This document shows positions 47,146 through 58,229 of a stretch of 64,000 nucleotides of DNA, piece after piece. The notes beneath the pieces were generated by a model that saw nothing but the letters and a program-made list of their open reading frames with translations, had not been told where the DNA came from and did not search any database. The translations under genes and the position numbers were made by a program. Each line of letters starts with the position of its first letter. Positions within the stretch are counted from its first letter, which is position 1. The stretch spans positions 41,445 to 105,444 of the forward strand of contig CAUZXS010004367.1 in the NCBI GenBank assembly GCA_963585895.1. The letters are read 5' to 3'. The DNA is from Sepioteuthis lessoniana (Eukaryota > Mollusca > Cephalopoda > Myopsida > Loliginidae).

Positions 47146-47382
47146 AAACCAATCAATATCTTTTGGTAAACTTAACTTTTGATGTTATACAGTGTGTTAG
47201 CCGACCAAACACAGTTTCATTTTTGGTGTAAACTTGTCATGTGTGCTGCATATTCTTCATAGCTTGCCTGGACTATATAAATAGTTTCTCTAATAGCAAT
47301 TATCAAGTATATAGCATATCTATTTGGTTAAAATATCTAATAGATTCTCATCAAAGTTAAGTGAAAATAAAATCAGATAAAG

Positions 47383-47641
47383 TATAAGCAAGTACAGTTG
47401 GCGATCAGTCGAGGGTGGCTTGAAAGTTCCCTTTTCAATAGCTACTACACCAAAGTGTAGGGGAGAGCACTACTCCTTCTTCTGGATTGCTCCACTTTAC
47501 CCTTGATATGTACCTTATAATGCTGAGTGTTAAGTAAGGAGGTATCAAGTACCAAATTTTTGAGTTTTTGGTATGATTCGACCTGGGATTGAACCCCAGT
47601 CTACCGGGCCATTGGCGAACACTCTAACCACTAGGCCAATG
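47383..47641 (-). repeat. SINE-A copy
   Basis: Reverse orientation from AAGCAAGTACAGTTGGCG to CCACTAGGCCAATG. Near full length. Confidence 0.8.
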
Positions 47642-47739
47642 AAACCCTAAAATATTTTGGATTTTACATTTTAAAATTTGCTGAAAAGGATCAGAATTAA
47701 AAAGTTGACTTTATCCAAAAGACATACCTGGGTAGGTGT

Positions 47740-47935
47740 TTGTGATATCAATAGTCTCATCAATTTACTATTGATGGGGCTGTTTGCATTTCATATAGTG
47801 CCAATACTCTTGGAGAAGGTCATGAATCTAACTATTTTCTCCCTGCCAGCTATGGGTAAATGGTAAGGCAAACTGAGATTTTTAACCTTGATATGGTACC
47901 GGTCTAGGAGATAAAAAAAAAACTCTCGCCTGTTT
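47740..47935 (+). repeat. SINE-D body
   Basis: Lacks the head. GCATTTCATATAGTGCCAAT, CTATGGGTAAATGG, GGTACCGGTCTAGG and AACTCTCGCCTG are recognisable. Confidence 0.55.
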
Positions 47936-48029
47936 ACCAAAACTTCTTGTTCATCAATGATTCTTTCATTGGAAAAATGAAGTCTAAAAAAGTTGGACTT
48001 CAGGTTATCCCTATCACACTTTTAACCTG

Positions 48030-48239
48030 GACTAACTCAGACCTATGGTAGTATCTGTTTGGGTCCTATATATGGTTCAAATAGATTTGTTTGAAAATTA
48101 TTAGTATTTGATAGGAATACTTGAAACCATATAACTGTGTGCAAACATGATTATTATTAAATAGAATTATTAAACCATTTAACTGTATGGAAATTATTCA
48201 TATTAGAATATTAGTATCATAACATTATGCAAATGAATG
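48030..48239 (+). repeat. REP-B fragment
   Basis: GGGTCCTATATATGGTTCAAAT followed by modules (ATACTTGAAACCATATAACTG) up to the SINE-C target site. Confidence 0.55.
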
Positions 48240-48251
48240 ATTCCAGATAAA

Positions 48252-48486
48252 GGGGGTGTCCTCGTGGTGTAATGGTTAAAGCGATGGATTGCGGAATCGT
48301 AGTAAGCGAGTTCGTACTCCAGTCGCACTATTACGTTCACTTTCGGGCAAATACCCTTGGGAAAGGTACTGACCCCTTTATCCTCCCAGCTATTGGTTAA
48401 ATAGTACCACTGCTGTTCTTCTAGGAGAATGGCTTTGGCATTAAATAACCTACAAAGGTTGATATGCCATAAAACAAAGAAAAAAA
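48252..48486 (+). repeat. SINE-C copy with 12-bp target-site duplication
   Basis: Full length: CGTGGTGTAATGGTTAAAG head, GTTCGTACTCC, CACTTTCGGGCAAATACCC, tail GGTTGATATGCCATAAAAC and an A-rich end. Flanked by ATTCCAGATAAA at 48240-48251 and 48487-48498. Confidence 0.9.
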
Positions 48487-48559
48487 ATTCCAGATAAATT
48501 GAAATGTAATTAAAAAAAGAATGCAATAGAACATAATGTAGTTATGATTGCAATCAAAC

Positions 48560-48700
48560 ATTTCCTAATGAATCAAATTTTGGCATTAGATAACCCATAA
48601 GGAGTTGATATGCTATTTGACAAATAACCCAAATTTCAGCATTGATTAACCCATAAAGAGTTGATATGCCATTAAATAGATAAACCAAACAGCTTGTTTG
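48560..48700 (+). repeat. Two tandem REP-B/SINE-C tails
   Basis: TTTTGGCATTAGATAACCC... GTTGATATGCTATTTGAC is followed at once by TTTCAGCATTGATTAACCC... GTTGATATGCCATTAAATAG. Confidence 0.6.
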
Positions 48701-48769
48701 CTTAGCACCGATTTTTCATCAACACCACTGGTTGGTGTTATTGTGATTAAAGCAAGTAGCCATTTTTCA

Positions 48770-49415
48770 TTTTTGCCCTATTGGCTGGAGCTGTAAAATA
48801 TACAGTCTGCATCTCTGGACAGGGGTAAGATTCCCCGCAACACGTGTCCTGGATATGTCACTAAATGATCTGATGGTGAGGCTCCAGTAATGCTGAAGCC
48901 TTGGGAAATGCAGAGTACCCCATCATTGCCATCACTCCTAGGTGTGCTCTAGCCCTGAGTAGTTGCAACTGGTAGGGTCCTATCTCTCGGTCAAATAAAA
49001 CTGTGTAATTAAGCTATACTGAATTGTTTGAAATTAACGGTTTTCACATTTAGCTGTGTGTAACTGAATTGTTTGAAATAGAACTGTTATATTTAACTGT
49101 GTAAACAAATTTATACTTATACTAAACTGAATTGTTTGAAATAGAACTGTTATATTTGACTGTGTAAACAAAAATTTATACTTATATTAAACTGAATTTT
49201 TTGAAATAGAACTGTTATATTTAACTGTGTAAACAAAAATTCATACTTATACTAAACTTAATTGTTTGAAATAGAACTGTTATATTTAACTGTGTAAACA
49301 AAAATTTATTCTTATATTAAACTGAATTGTTCAAAATTGAACTGTTTATATGTATAAAAATGGATTTGGCATTAAATAACCCACAATTATTGATATGCCA
49401 CCAAATTAAACCATT
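48770..49415 (+). repeat. REP-B copy with about 62-bp internal tandem modules
   Basis: 5' block near 48780-48990. Then four close repeats of GAATTGTTTGAAATAGAACT, GTTATATTTAACTGTGTAAAC and TTATACTTATACTAAACT between 49065 and 49335, and a tail ending near 49410. Confidence 0.75.
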
Positions 49416-49574
49416 TTCCATTTAGTAGGAGAGTGTGTATGTATATCATAATTTTTGTCACATGATTTTAATCATAGGAAATGGACTCAAATCTCCTGAA
49501 TGACGAGTGTTTGAATGTCACTTTTCACTGATGTCCGTAAGGCATGAATACATCTCTTCTCCTCCAGCTATAGA

Positions 49575-49815
49575 TAATCTGATGGTAAGGCTCCAGTCCT
49601 GGAGTTTGGAGAATGTTGAGTACCCTTTCATTACCATTACTCTCAGGTTCACTATGACCTGGAGTGGTAGCTCCTGTTTTTTTCCATCTATGGGTCAAAT
49701 AGAATTGTTCAATTGTATTTATTATTTGTAACCATACAACTGTGTACAAATTGTTTGTATTAGATTGGAATACTAAATAGAATTACTATTAGAATGCTTA
49801 TAGAAGTATATTAGC
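49575..49815 (+). repeat. REP-B fragment
   Basis: ATCTGATGGTAAGGCTCCAGTCC, CTATGGGTCAAATAGAATTG and the start of the modules. No tail. Confidence 0.6.
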
Positions 49816-49825
49816 TAAAGCTGCA

Positions 49826-50590
49826 ATTAATGACTCCCGATAAAAACATTAAAACTCCATATACTAACGTAAAATCAAACAAATAGTAACCAAAAAATGG
49901 CAACAATTATGGGATGAAATTCCCCACAATAAGCTCTTCCAAATACAACCCATTTTAAAAGAAAAGAAGCTGGATCCTAATAATACCAGAAGAGAAGAAA
50001 GTACCCTTACTTGACTACGCATTGGACATACTTGACTGACTCACTACTTCATTCTTAAAGAAGAACCTCCCCCAAAATGTCCATGTGGAAACCAATACTC
50101 AATCAAGCACATTGATAGAATGCACAAAACTCAACCACACCAGGAAAAAGTTTTATAAGGTGAACAGCATGAAGGAATTAAGGTTTTTTGGACTATTGTC
50201 TTCATCTTTATTGTTATTTCCATAACGTTTCGGCTAATATGTCCTCTGGCCTTCTTCAGGTATTTGTCGAACTCAGGAACCTTCACGGAACTTCGAACTA
50301 CGTCCTTTATTGAAACCACGGGGGTTGCCTGTTCTGATTCCATTAGCCATAACCGGGTACAATTCCTGTATATTACTTGCCTGTAGTAATATAAAAATAA
50401 AATAAAAATATAAGTGTTGATAAAAATCAACAAGCTTCATCTCAGAAATTTAGACAACTAGCATGAAGGAACTATTAAAAAAAAAAAGCTCTTAAAAACT
50501 ATTGGCCACCTATTAAAGATATAGACAGTGTTACCAACACCTTCGACCATCAAGTGTATACAAACAAAAAGCTTTGACCTATTTCAAAAT
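49826..50590 (+). pseudogene. LINE RNase H/C-terminal fragment split by SINE-E
   Basis: Plus frame reads WQQLWDEIPHNKLFQIQPI, then LRIGHT and LTHYFILKEEPPPKCPCGN, YSIKHIIECTKLNHTRKKFY and KVNSMKEL. The R-IGHT-LTH pattern and the Cys/His cluster (CPCG...HIIEC) are typical of the C-terminus of jockey/CR1-like LINE pol proteins. Stop codons replace the conserved arginines before LRIGHT and LTH. A SINE-E inserted at 50178-50459 interrupts it; the LINE resumes at about 50472. Confidence 0.75.
50178..50459 (-). repeat. SINE-E copy with 12-bp target-site duplication
   Basis: Flanked by AGCATGAAGGAA at 50166-50177 and 50460-50471. Begins with the arm TTTGGACTATTGTCTTCATC, then TAACGTTTCGGCTAATATG and CTTCTTCAGG, and ends CTTCATCTCAGAAATTTAG. 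The second arm is missing or reduced. Confidence 0.85.
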
Positions 50591-50624
50591 ACTAATTCCG
50601 GACTATTTATTTACAATTAATATT

Positions 50625-50698
<74 letters not shown>

Positions 50699-51030
50699 CA
50701 CACATACACATATAAATCAAAATTTGGCATTCAATGACCCTTAAGAAATTAATGCCATAAAACCCAACCAACCCAAAAATGTGTTTACAAATCATATCGG
50801 CTCTGGCATTAAATAACCTATAGAGGTTGATATGCCATAAACCAACTTAATAGAATTACTAATGTTAAATTGCAATACTTGAAATCATTTAACTGTGTGC
50901 AAACAAATGAGTGCTTACCTGTTTAAAAATAAAATTACCTACAAACTATTCACTTACAAATCAAATACAAATAGTATTTACCCTTAAATAACTCACAAGA
51001 GTTGATATGCCATAAAACACCAACCATCCA
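50625..51030 (+). repeat. (CA)n(TA)n microsatellite and REP-B tails
   Basis: CA then TA repeats at 50625-50710 run into a tail (AAATTTGGCATTCAATGACC). Another tail lies near 50795-50845 and modules with a third tail near 50960-51015. Confidence 0.65.
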
Positions 51031-51380
51031 CCAGCTATGGATAAATATTAAGGCAGATGGGGTTCTTTTTGCCTTAGTAAGACAACCTGCTGAGAAGGAA
51101 AAACCCTCAATTTAAAACCTGTGCTTTTCAGGAGTCTGTGACATATTTGTACACTATTCTTTTTTTTGTCATCTTGTACATCATTATTATTGTTATATAT
51201 AATAATATACATTATTTTATATTACAAATACATGTGCATTATGATTGTTCAGTGTCTAGTTCAAATCCTGGACCGTTTGGATAAATAGTATGGCAGACTG
51301 GGTTCTCTAGCCTTGGTATAGAAATTGGTCTAAAAGGAATGGAAAACTTTAAATTCAAACTAACTATACTCTCTTGGTTA
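51030..51380 (+). repeat. SINE-D fragments
   Basis: CAGCTATGGATAAATATTAAGG and GAGAAGGAAAAACCCTCAAT near 51031-51115; GTTCAAATCCTGGACC, AATAGTATGGCAGACTGGG and AAAACTTTAAATTCAAAC near 51258-51360. Separated by unrelated AT-rich DNA. Confidence 0.5.
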
Positions 51381-51739
51381 AATGCCAGTAAAAAAAAAAT
51401 TTAGAAAGATGTAAATTTTTTAAGAAAAACCAACATTTTAAAATTTAGTTATATTTGTGAATTGGGGATATTTTTTTTTTTCTAAATACAGATTTTTTTC
51501 CCTCTCCCTAAACAAATCTTCATAACAAAAATTGTTTATGGAAGGATAATTACAAAACAATTTTCTTACAGAAGTGGTTGAATTTTTAAAAAAAAGGAAA
51601 ATAATTGATTTATGAGACAGTAAGTTTTTGATTGAATTTATAGATGAAAATCTAATCTGTTATATTCAATGCAATTAGAAACGTTTTTTTCTTTAGAATT
51701 GTTCAGAATTATATCACCACTACCTATCTCTATTCTTGC

Positions 51740-51806
51740 AAAGTCTGAGCTGTAAACAGTCTCATAAACACTCTTCTCCCATCTTACAAGACATGCTGGC
51801 TACAGC

Positions 51807-51862
<56 letters not shown>

Positions 51863-52060
51863 AGGACAAACTCATAAGTGATGTTCTCCTATACTTTTGC
51901 ACATGAATGCACCGGTGTTGGCTGAGTAGCAAGGACTTACTTTCAGCATCATTTTACTGATGCTAGGTACCGTTTAGAGGACTTAATAAGAGCAAAGGCA
52001 GATATGGATGGTGAGAGTCAAGGGAATTTCTACTGTTGGCTCACCTTGAGGATTAAATGA
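51740..52060 (+). pseudogene. LINE 3' fragment split by a microsatellite
   Basis: LQDMLATA, then (TA)n(TG)n(TA)n at 51808-51862, then KDKLISDVLL, equivalent to the R-H-x-GHCWRS..KLISDVLL region of the LINE at 19655-20965 (near 20735-20800). The rest to about 52060 is badly eroded. Confidence 0.65.
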
Positions 52061-52264
52061 ATATAGAAAGTTGACACATACTTGGAGCGTGACGTAAACT
52101 AAGGCCTATATGAAATATTTATATTTTTATGCTGAGAAATATGTAACAGATGGTATGATTCCTTTGTTAGAGACACTTAAACATTGTTTAAATATGCACA
52201 GGTGAACAGTTTTAGTAATTCTTTGCAGTTAAGTTCCAACTGTTTTCTGATTGGTTTATAATTG

Positions 52265-53145
52265 CAAGCCAGCCCAGTCAGCTGGGGCTTAAGAAAACAC
52301 CAACTGCATCCCTGCAGAGGAGCAAGGACCCCTCTCCACTCACCCACCAAGTGTTCTCAGTATGACAAACCATTTGATGTTGAGGTTCCAGTCTTAGAGC
52401 TTTGGGGAATACATAGTTCTCCCTTCACTGCCATTACTCCCAGGTCCACTTAGACCTAGAGTTGTTGTACTTGTAATGGTCTCATCTATGGGTCAAATAG
52501 TTCTGTTTAACCATTTCAGTGTGGAAACAAATGAGCTCTGGCTTGTTTAAAATGTTACCTACAAATTATTCATTTACAAAAGATATATATATATATAAAC
52601 AGGATTTGGTATAAATTAACCTTCAAGAGTTGATATGTCATAAAAAAAACAAATCATTTCTCCCAAATGAGTGACCCGGATATGACACTAAACCATTTGA
52701 TGATGAGTCTCCAGTCCTGGAGCTTTGGCTAATGTGGATTACCCACTTTATTGCAATTACTCCCATGTCCACTTAACTGAAGTTGGTAGAAATAGGTACC
52801 TATTATGATCCCTTCTATAGGTCAAATAAGTGTTTAATCATTTACTATACTTGAAACAATTTAACTACATGCAAACAAATGAACTCATTTAAAAATAGTT
52901 AGCCACAAAATATTCTTAAAACTATATATATATATATATATATATACAGGATTTGGCATGAAATAACCCACAAGATGTGATTTAACTAAACCATACAAAC
53001 AAATGAGCTCTAACTCATTTAAAAATAAAGTTTCCTCTAAACTATTCATTCACAAATCTTATATAGACTCGCATACACCAAGAGGATTTGGCATTAAAAA
53101 AAAGCCATGAGTTGATATGCCAGAAAAGACAACTAAACCAAATCT
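52265..53145 (+). repeat. Three REP-B copies in a row
   Basis: 5' blocks at about 52272 and 52670 and tails near 52600-52650, 52940-52980 and 53080-53135. (TA)n tracts sit immediately before the first two tails (52583-52598 and 52923-52946). Confidence 0.65.
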
Positions 53146-53254
53146 ATAATCACTAGCTTTCTCTTCTAACTAATGCTTATACAACTTGTTTTTTTATTTG
53201 GTTAAATTATTTGACAATGTCTAATCCTCACATTTTCTTCTGGTGTATGTATTT

Positions 53255-53460
53255 ACCCAACCCCTCCATCACTGGCAGGTTGTGACACAAGGTCAATTTT
53301 TAAGCAAAGTAAAGCTGGTTTGAATTTTGTTTGCCATTTGGATTTCCCAAGGCTAAACCAATTTCTCTACTATTTATCTTAAGTGGAGAAGACATACTCA
53401 TGCCTTTCCTAAGGTAGTTGTATTGTAAGATTTAATGCTTAGAACCCTTGTCCCTATTCA
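53255..53460 (-). repeat. SINE-D copy
   Basis: Reverse orientation: CCAACCCCTCCATCACTGGC tail, AGCTGGTTTGAATTTTG, ACTATTTATCTTAAG. The head is lost. Confidence 0.55.
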
Positions 53461-53799
53461 TGACTGAAAACTATAACAGCCTGTAAATAGTGATGTAGAA
53501 ATTGGAATTCAGGTTTCTTAGGTATGTATACTTCTGTCTTGTGGCAGCTCTGGTTTTAAGGGATTTTGAGTCTGATGATGATTTGAATATTTCTATTGTA
53601 TGGAGCTGTGGAAATTTTCAAGGTTTGTTACTGGTCATTTCTCAAAACCCTTGAGATTTGTTTTGTGAAGTAAATGTATGGATTGTTGGTTGTCCAAAAC
53701 ATTTGTTTGTCATTATTTCAACCACTTTCAGTAATTGTCATCTCTGAAAAGGTTTTCAATATAAGAAAGATGCCATGATAGTTGTTTTAGTAAGTGGAC

Positions 53800-54330
53800 T
53801 AAGTTCATATCCTTTAGAGGCTGTCCATACTTCACTTTGTGCTAATACCCTTCGGGAAGGTATGTATCCAACTATTCTCTTCCTAGTTATAGGTAAATGG
53901 TAGGACAGACTAGCTCTTTAACTTTGGTATGGTAACCAATCTTGTAGAAGGAAAAAAGTAAAGTTGGCAACCGTAGTTGAGTGACTCAAAGGCTCCCTTT
54001 TCGATAGCTACTACACTGAGGTGTAAGGGAGGGCGTTACTCCTTTCCCTGGATTGCTCCACTTTACCCTTGATCCTTACCTTATAATGCTGAGTGTTAAG
54101 CAAAGAGGGATTAAGTACCATTTTTTTGAGTCTTTGGTATGACTCAACCTGTGATTGAACTCGGGTCTCCCGGGCTATTGGCGAATACTCTAACCATTAT
54201 GCCAATGTCCTGTAGAAGGAAAACTGTATTCAAACCAATTGTAGATCTGAAGAGAGATGGGTTATTTCTGCTCAAAACCCGCTTCATGAGTGACGTCTCT
54301 ATGTTCAAACCAGGACATGGAGGTGCTCAG
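53800..54330 (+). repeat. SINE-D copy split by a SINE-A
   Basis: Body with GTGCTAATACCCTTCGGGAAG and GTAAATGGTAGGACAGAC, interrupted at 53956-54210, resuming with CTGTATTCAAACCAATTG. Confidence 0.65.
53956..54210 (-). repeat. SINE-A copy with 13-bp target-site duplication
   Basis: Reverse orientation, full length. Flanked by TGTAGAAGGAAAA at 53943-53955 and 54211-54223, inside a SINE-D. Confidence 0.9.
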
Positions 54331-54449
54331 CTCATTGGACCAGTGAAGAAGAAAAAAAGAAAACTTAGTTTTAATAAAAAATTGTTCCATTTTTGAAACT
54401 TCTCAGATTATTAATGGAGAAATGATAATTTCAAAATATCAATGATTTC

Positions 54450-55060
54450 TCAGTCAGCTGGGGCTGTAGAATACACTGACTGCACCTCCCAACAAGTGTC
54501 CTGGATATGACACTAAACAATATGATGGTGAGGTTCCAATAATGCTGGAGCTTTGAGGAATGCGGAGCACCCCTTCATCACCATCACTCCCAGGTCCACT
54601 CTGGCCTGGAGTGGTAGAACCTGATAGTCCTATCTATGGGTTAAATAGAACTAAGTTGCATACTTATACTAAACTGAATTGTTTGAATTAGAACTGTTTG
54701 ACTAAACTGAATAGCTTGAAATAGAAATGTTTTTCACAATTAAACTGCGACTTATGCTAAACTGAATTGTTTAAAATGGAACTGTTTTAGACTTTAAAAC
54801 TGTACTTACACTAAACTGAATTTTTTAATAGAACTGTTGACATTTAACTGTGTGTAAACAAAATCTATACTTATACTAAACTGAATTGGTTGAATTAGAA
54901 CTGTTTAACTAAATTGAATAGCTTGAAATAAAAATGTTTTTGACAAACTGTACTCATGCTAAACTGAATTGTTTGAAATAGAACTGATTATTTGTATAAA
55001 AATGGATTTGGGATTAAATAACCTACAAAGGTTGATATGCCATAAAACTCAAATAACCAA
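54450..55060 (+). repeat. REP-B copy, nearly complete
   Basis: 5' block (CAGTCAGCTGGGGCTGTAG), repeated TTATACTAAACTGAATTGTTT modules and full tail (TGGATTTGGGATTAAATAACC, GGTTGATATGCCATAAAAC). Confidence 0.75.
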
Positions 55061-55514
55061 CCAACCTGAATATCAATGACTATAACAGATATCCCATGAT
55101 TTTTAGAATAGACTGAAAACTTATGAAGTTGAACTTATGTAAATTAATGATTTTTTGTTTGCATCTGTAAACTTCAAAATTTTAATTCACCCACTGCCCG
55201 TCTATTTGTCTTTACCACTAAGGCTTTGATAGTTTGAACCCGATTTCAACCACTTGCAGAAATTGTTAGGGAAGGTTTTAAACTAGATCTGATTTGTACT
55301 GGTTTTTAATTGGTGTCTGTCAGTCTCTATCATTCTATCTTTCTGGAAGAGAGTGTCTGTCTATAGTGCTTACCCACTTGTTGATCGATAAGAAAAGCAG
55401 ATGGCTCTCTCCCTCCCTATATGTACTTACTCTCTCTTAAGAGGAAATGCATTTTATTTCAGTTGCCCTCCTATAAAAAACAAAAACAAATTTTTAAAAA
55501 AATTAGATTTGATA

Positions 55515-55740
55515 GTAAACCTCAATTAGGAGTGTTTTGTGTAATGCTTATCATAAAAGTGTAATTGTTGACCACATATCAATTCCTGGATGAGACATGA
55601 CATTTCACTTCATGTTAAATGCCCTTGAGAAAGGCATGAATCCATTTGCTACCCCCAGCTATGGGTAAATATCTGAGCAAACTTGGATCTTTAGCCTTTG
55701 TCTTGAAGGAAAATTCTGAATTCTAACTAGTTATATTCTG
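55515..55740 (+). repeat. SINE-D copy feeding a minisatellite
   Basis: Head (TTTTGTGTAATGCTTATC, ATATCAATTCCTGGATGAG), CCCTTGAGAAAGGCATGAATCC and AAAATTCTGAATTCTAAC. Its 3' tail is the first unit of the following array. Confidence 0.7.
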
Positions 55741-56345
55741 CTTAAAAAATTGACCTGGTGTCACGTCCTGTTCATAGTGGAGGGGTTGAGTAAATACATA
55801 ATTCACATAAAAAAATTGACCTGGTGTCACGTCCTGTTCATAGTGGAGGGGTTGAGTAAATACATAATCTGCATAAAATTTGACCTGGTGTCACGTCCTG
55901 TTCATAGTGAAGGGGTTGAGTAAATACATAATCCGCATAAAATTTGACCTGGTGTCACGTCCTGTTCATAGTGGAGGGGTTGAGTAAATACATAATCCGC
56001 ATAAAATTTGACCTGGTGTCACGTCCTGTTCATAGAGGAGGGGTTGAGTAAATATATAATCCACATAAAATTTGACCTGGTGTCACGTCCTGTTCATAGT
56101 GGAGGGGTTGAGTAAATACATAATCCGCATAAAATTTGACCTGGTGTCACATCCTGTTCATAGTGGAGGGGTTGAGTAAATACATAATTCACATAAAATT
56201 TGACCTGGTGTCACATCCTGTTCATAGTGGAGGGGTTGAATAAATACATAATTCACATAAAATTTGACCTGGTGTCACGTCCTGTTCATAGTGGAGGGGT
56301 TGAGTAAGTATGTAATCTGCATAAAAATTGACTTTGTATCACACA
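55741..56345 (+). repeat. 64-bp minisatellite, 9 copies plus partial
   Basis: GACCTGGTG recurs at 55752, 55818, 55882, 55946, 56010, 56074, 56138, 56202 and 56266. The period is 64 except the first step of 66, and a diverged last unit starts at 56330. Each unit is the SINE-D 3' tail (TTGACCTGGTGTCACGTCC... GGAGGGGTTGAGTAAATAC). Confidence 0.95.
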
Positions 56346-56676
56346 TACAATACCTCCAATTCTGGAAAATAAAAATATTTTTGAAATATTAATTTTTGAA
56401 TAATTGACTCTCTTACAGCCTATGGGTAAGTACTGCTACTAGGGAATAACAAATAAAACATCCTTTATTGGTAAATTATATTATATAACTTAATACTTTT
56501 ATGTAAACAATTTAGAAGAAAAGTGAACACATAGCTAAGTCAATTTTCAATTGCACATATTCAAGTACTTATATACATATATAAACCCAAACAAAAGCAC
56601 AATTAAATTAATACTTAGCTTAGGTCTTTATGTTCTCTTTTGAAAGAATAGTTGACTCTGAAGTTTTATTCCTTTT

Positions 56677-56707
<31 letters not shown>

Positions 56708-57299
56708 AAACGTTGGTTAATTGAAGCGACGTCCTTTAAAAGTGTCTTTCCATTTTGAAAAGTTTTTGTTGACTATGTCTTTTAAAAATCGTCCGCGTAT
56801 TCATTTATAAAATTAATATATACACAAAGACAGCTTTTTATTCTCAACCAATAAAAAATGTCCTTTTAATTATTCATAAAATTTAAAACCTGTGAGAAGT
56901 TTTATTTATTTACTTATATTTTATAATTAGTTTTGTTCTATATTGCAAATTTATATTGAAGGAATATTCATTTCTAACACCTTTTTAATATAAATAGTTC
57001 ACTTAAAATTTAATAAGTGACTACATCTTTTATTTTTAACTCTTTAAGTCGTTGAGTGAGTAACCTATTTTACAACTTGTATGTAATATTGGTAAAGTTT
57101 GCTAGTGTAAATTATTTTTAGCATTTGTTATTTGAAATTAAAAGGCTGTTAATAACTTAAAATCAGGAACTTAGAAAAAAAATCTAAAGATTTAAAAAAA
57201 TTTTTTTATCTATATCAATATTATGGATGCATCAAAAAGTGTTTTTCTTATTTCAATTTTTATGTAATTAAGTTTATCTGGTTCTTTCTTTATTTTTAG

Positions 57300-57451
57300 T
57301 TTTGATACAAGTGAACTTGAAGTTTCCGAGGAATGTGATAGACTCTTCAATTTCGGTTTGGATACAGAAATTCTGAATGATAATTTATTGGATACAGAAA
57401 TGAATGTGGCGTCATCAGTACAAAACAATTGTTTGTATGAAATCGATTCTA
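57300..57451 (+). CDS. Gene 2 coding exon 3
   Basis: Acceptor TATTTTTAG ends at 57299; donor GTAAGT follows 57451 (phase 1). Completes Cys46 and encodes residues 47-96: FDTSELEVSEECDRLFNFGL, then DTEILNDNLLDTEMN and a VQNNCLYEID end. Strongly acidic. The consensus-quality donor, the phase fit to both neighbours and the absence of stops make this a real exon. No catalytic or zinc-binding motif is visible. Confidence 0.75.
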
Positions 57452-58174
57452 GTAAGTACATTTCTTTAAGAGGCAATTCTTGCACTTTTCTACTTTTTAC
57501 TTCTAAAAATCAATTCTTTTTTGGTTTGGTTGATATGTAACCAGACACTTAAAACTTTCTGATATTGTAAAATTTGGATAAATTATAATACTTATGTATC
57601 CAATTTTCAAAATGTTTTGATTACTATGATAATTTTGTTTAATGTATATATATATATATTTACACACACATATACAGAGGAAATTATTCATGACTCTAAT
57701 ATTAGAATAAAATTTAGGTCTTGGAAAGTTGCATAATACGCAAATATACAGGCTATAAGAGTGTTTGATATGTGAAATAGATTTGTAAACAGTATAGGAA
57801 CTATTGATTTGGTTCTATTAAAAACTTATTTTATGTCTGCTAATATTTAACATTTACCAACACTTGTCAAATTTTCAGTCATTTGGATATGATTAGTTGC
57901 TAATTGTTGTCACTTTACATTATTCAAAGTGTCCTTAGTATGACACTAAACTGTATCCAGTGGTGAAGTTCCTATTCTGACCATTGCCCTTTTTATTTAT
58001 ATACGCAACTATAACCCACTCACAAGCACACATAAAAATTTGTACACAATTCTAATGGTTTTTGACTGTATTTTTTGATTTCTTCACTGCTTGATTTTGT
58101 AAAACGTCACGAAACCTAAGATTGCAGACAAACTTCCATGGTATTAAATATATAAAATCTAATATATATTTATT

Positions 58175-58226
<52 letters not shown>

Positions 58227-58229
58227 GCT

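Larger units (their letters stand above)
45416..57299 (+). other. Gene 2 intron 2
   Basis: GT-AG intron of 11.9 kb, phase 2, full of dispersed repeats and LINE fragments. The stretches 45963-46450, 51381-51739, 52061-52260, 53461-53799, 55061-55514 and 56346-57299 show no gene and no recognised family. The last of these contains a T tract at 56670-56698. Confidence 0.7.
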
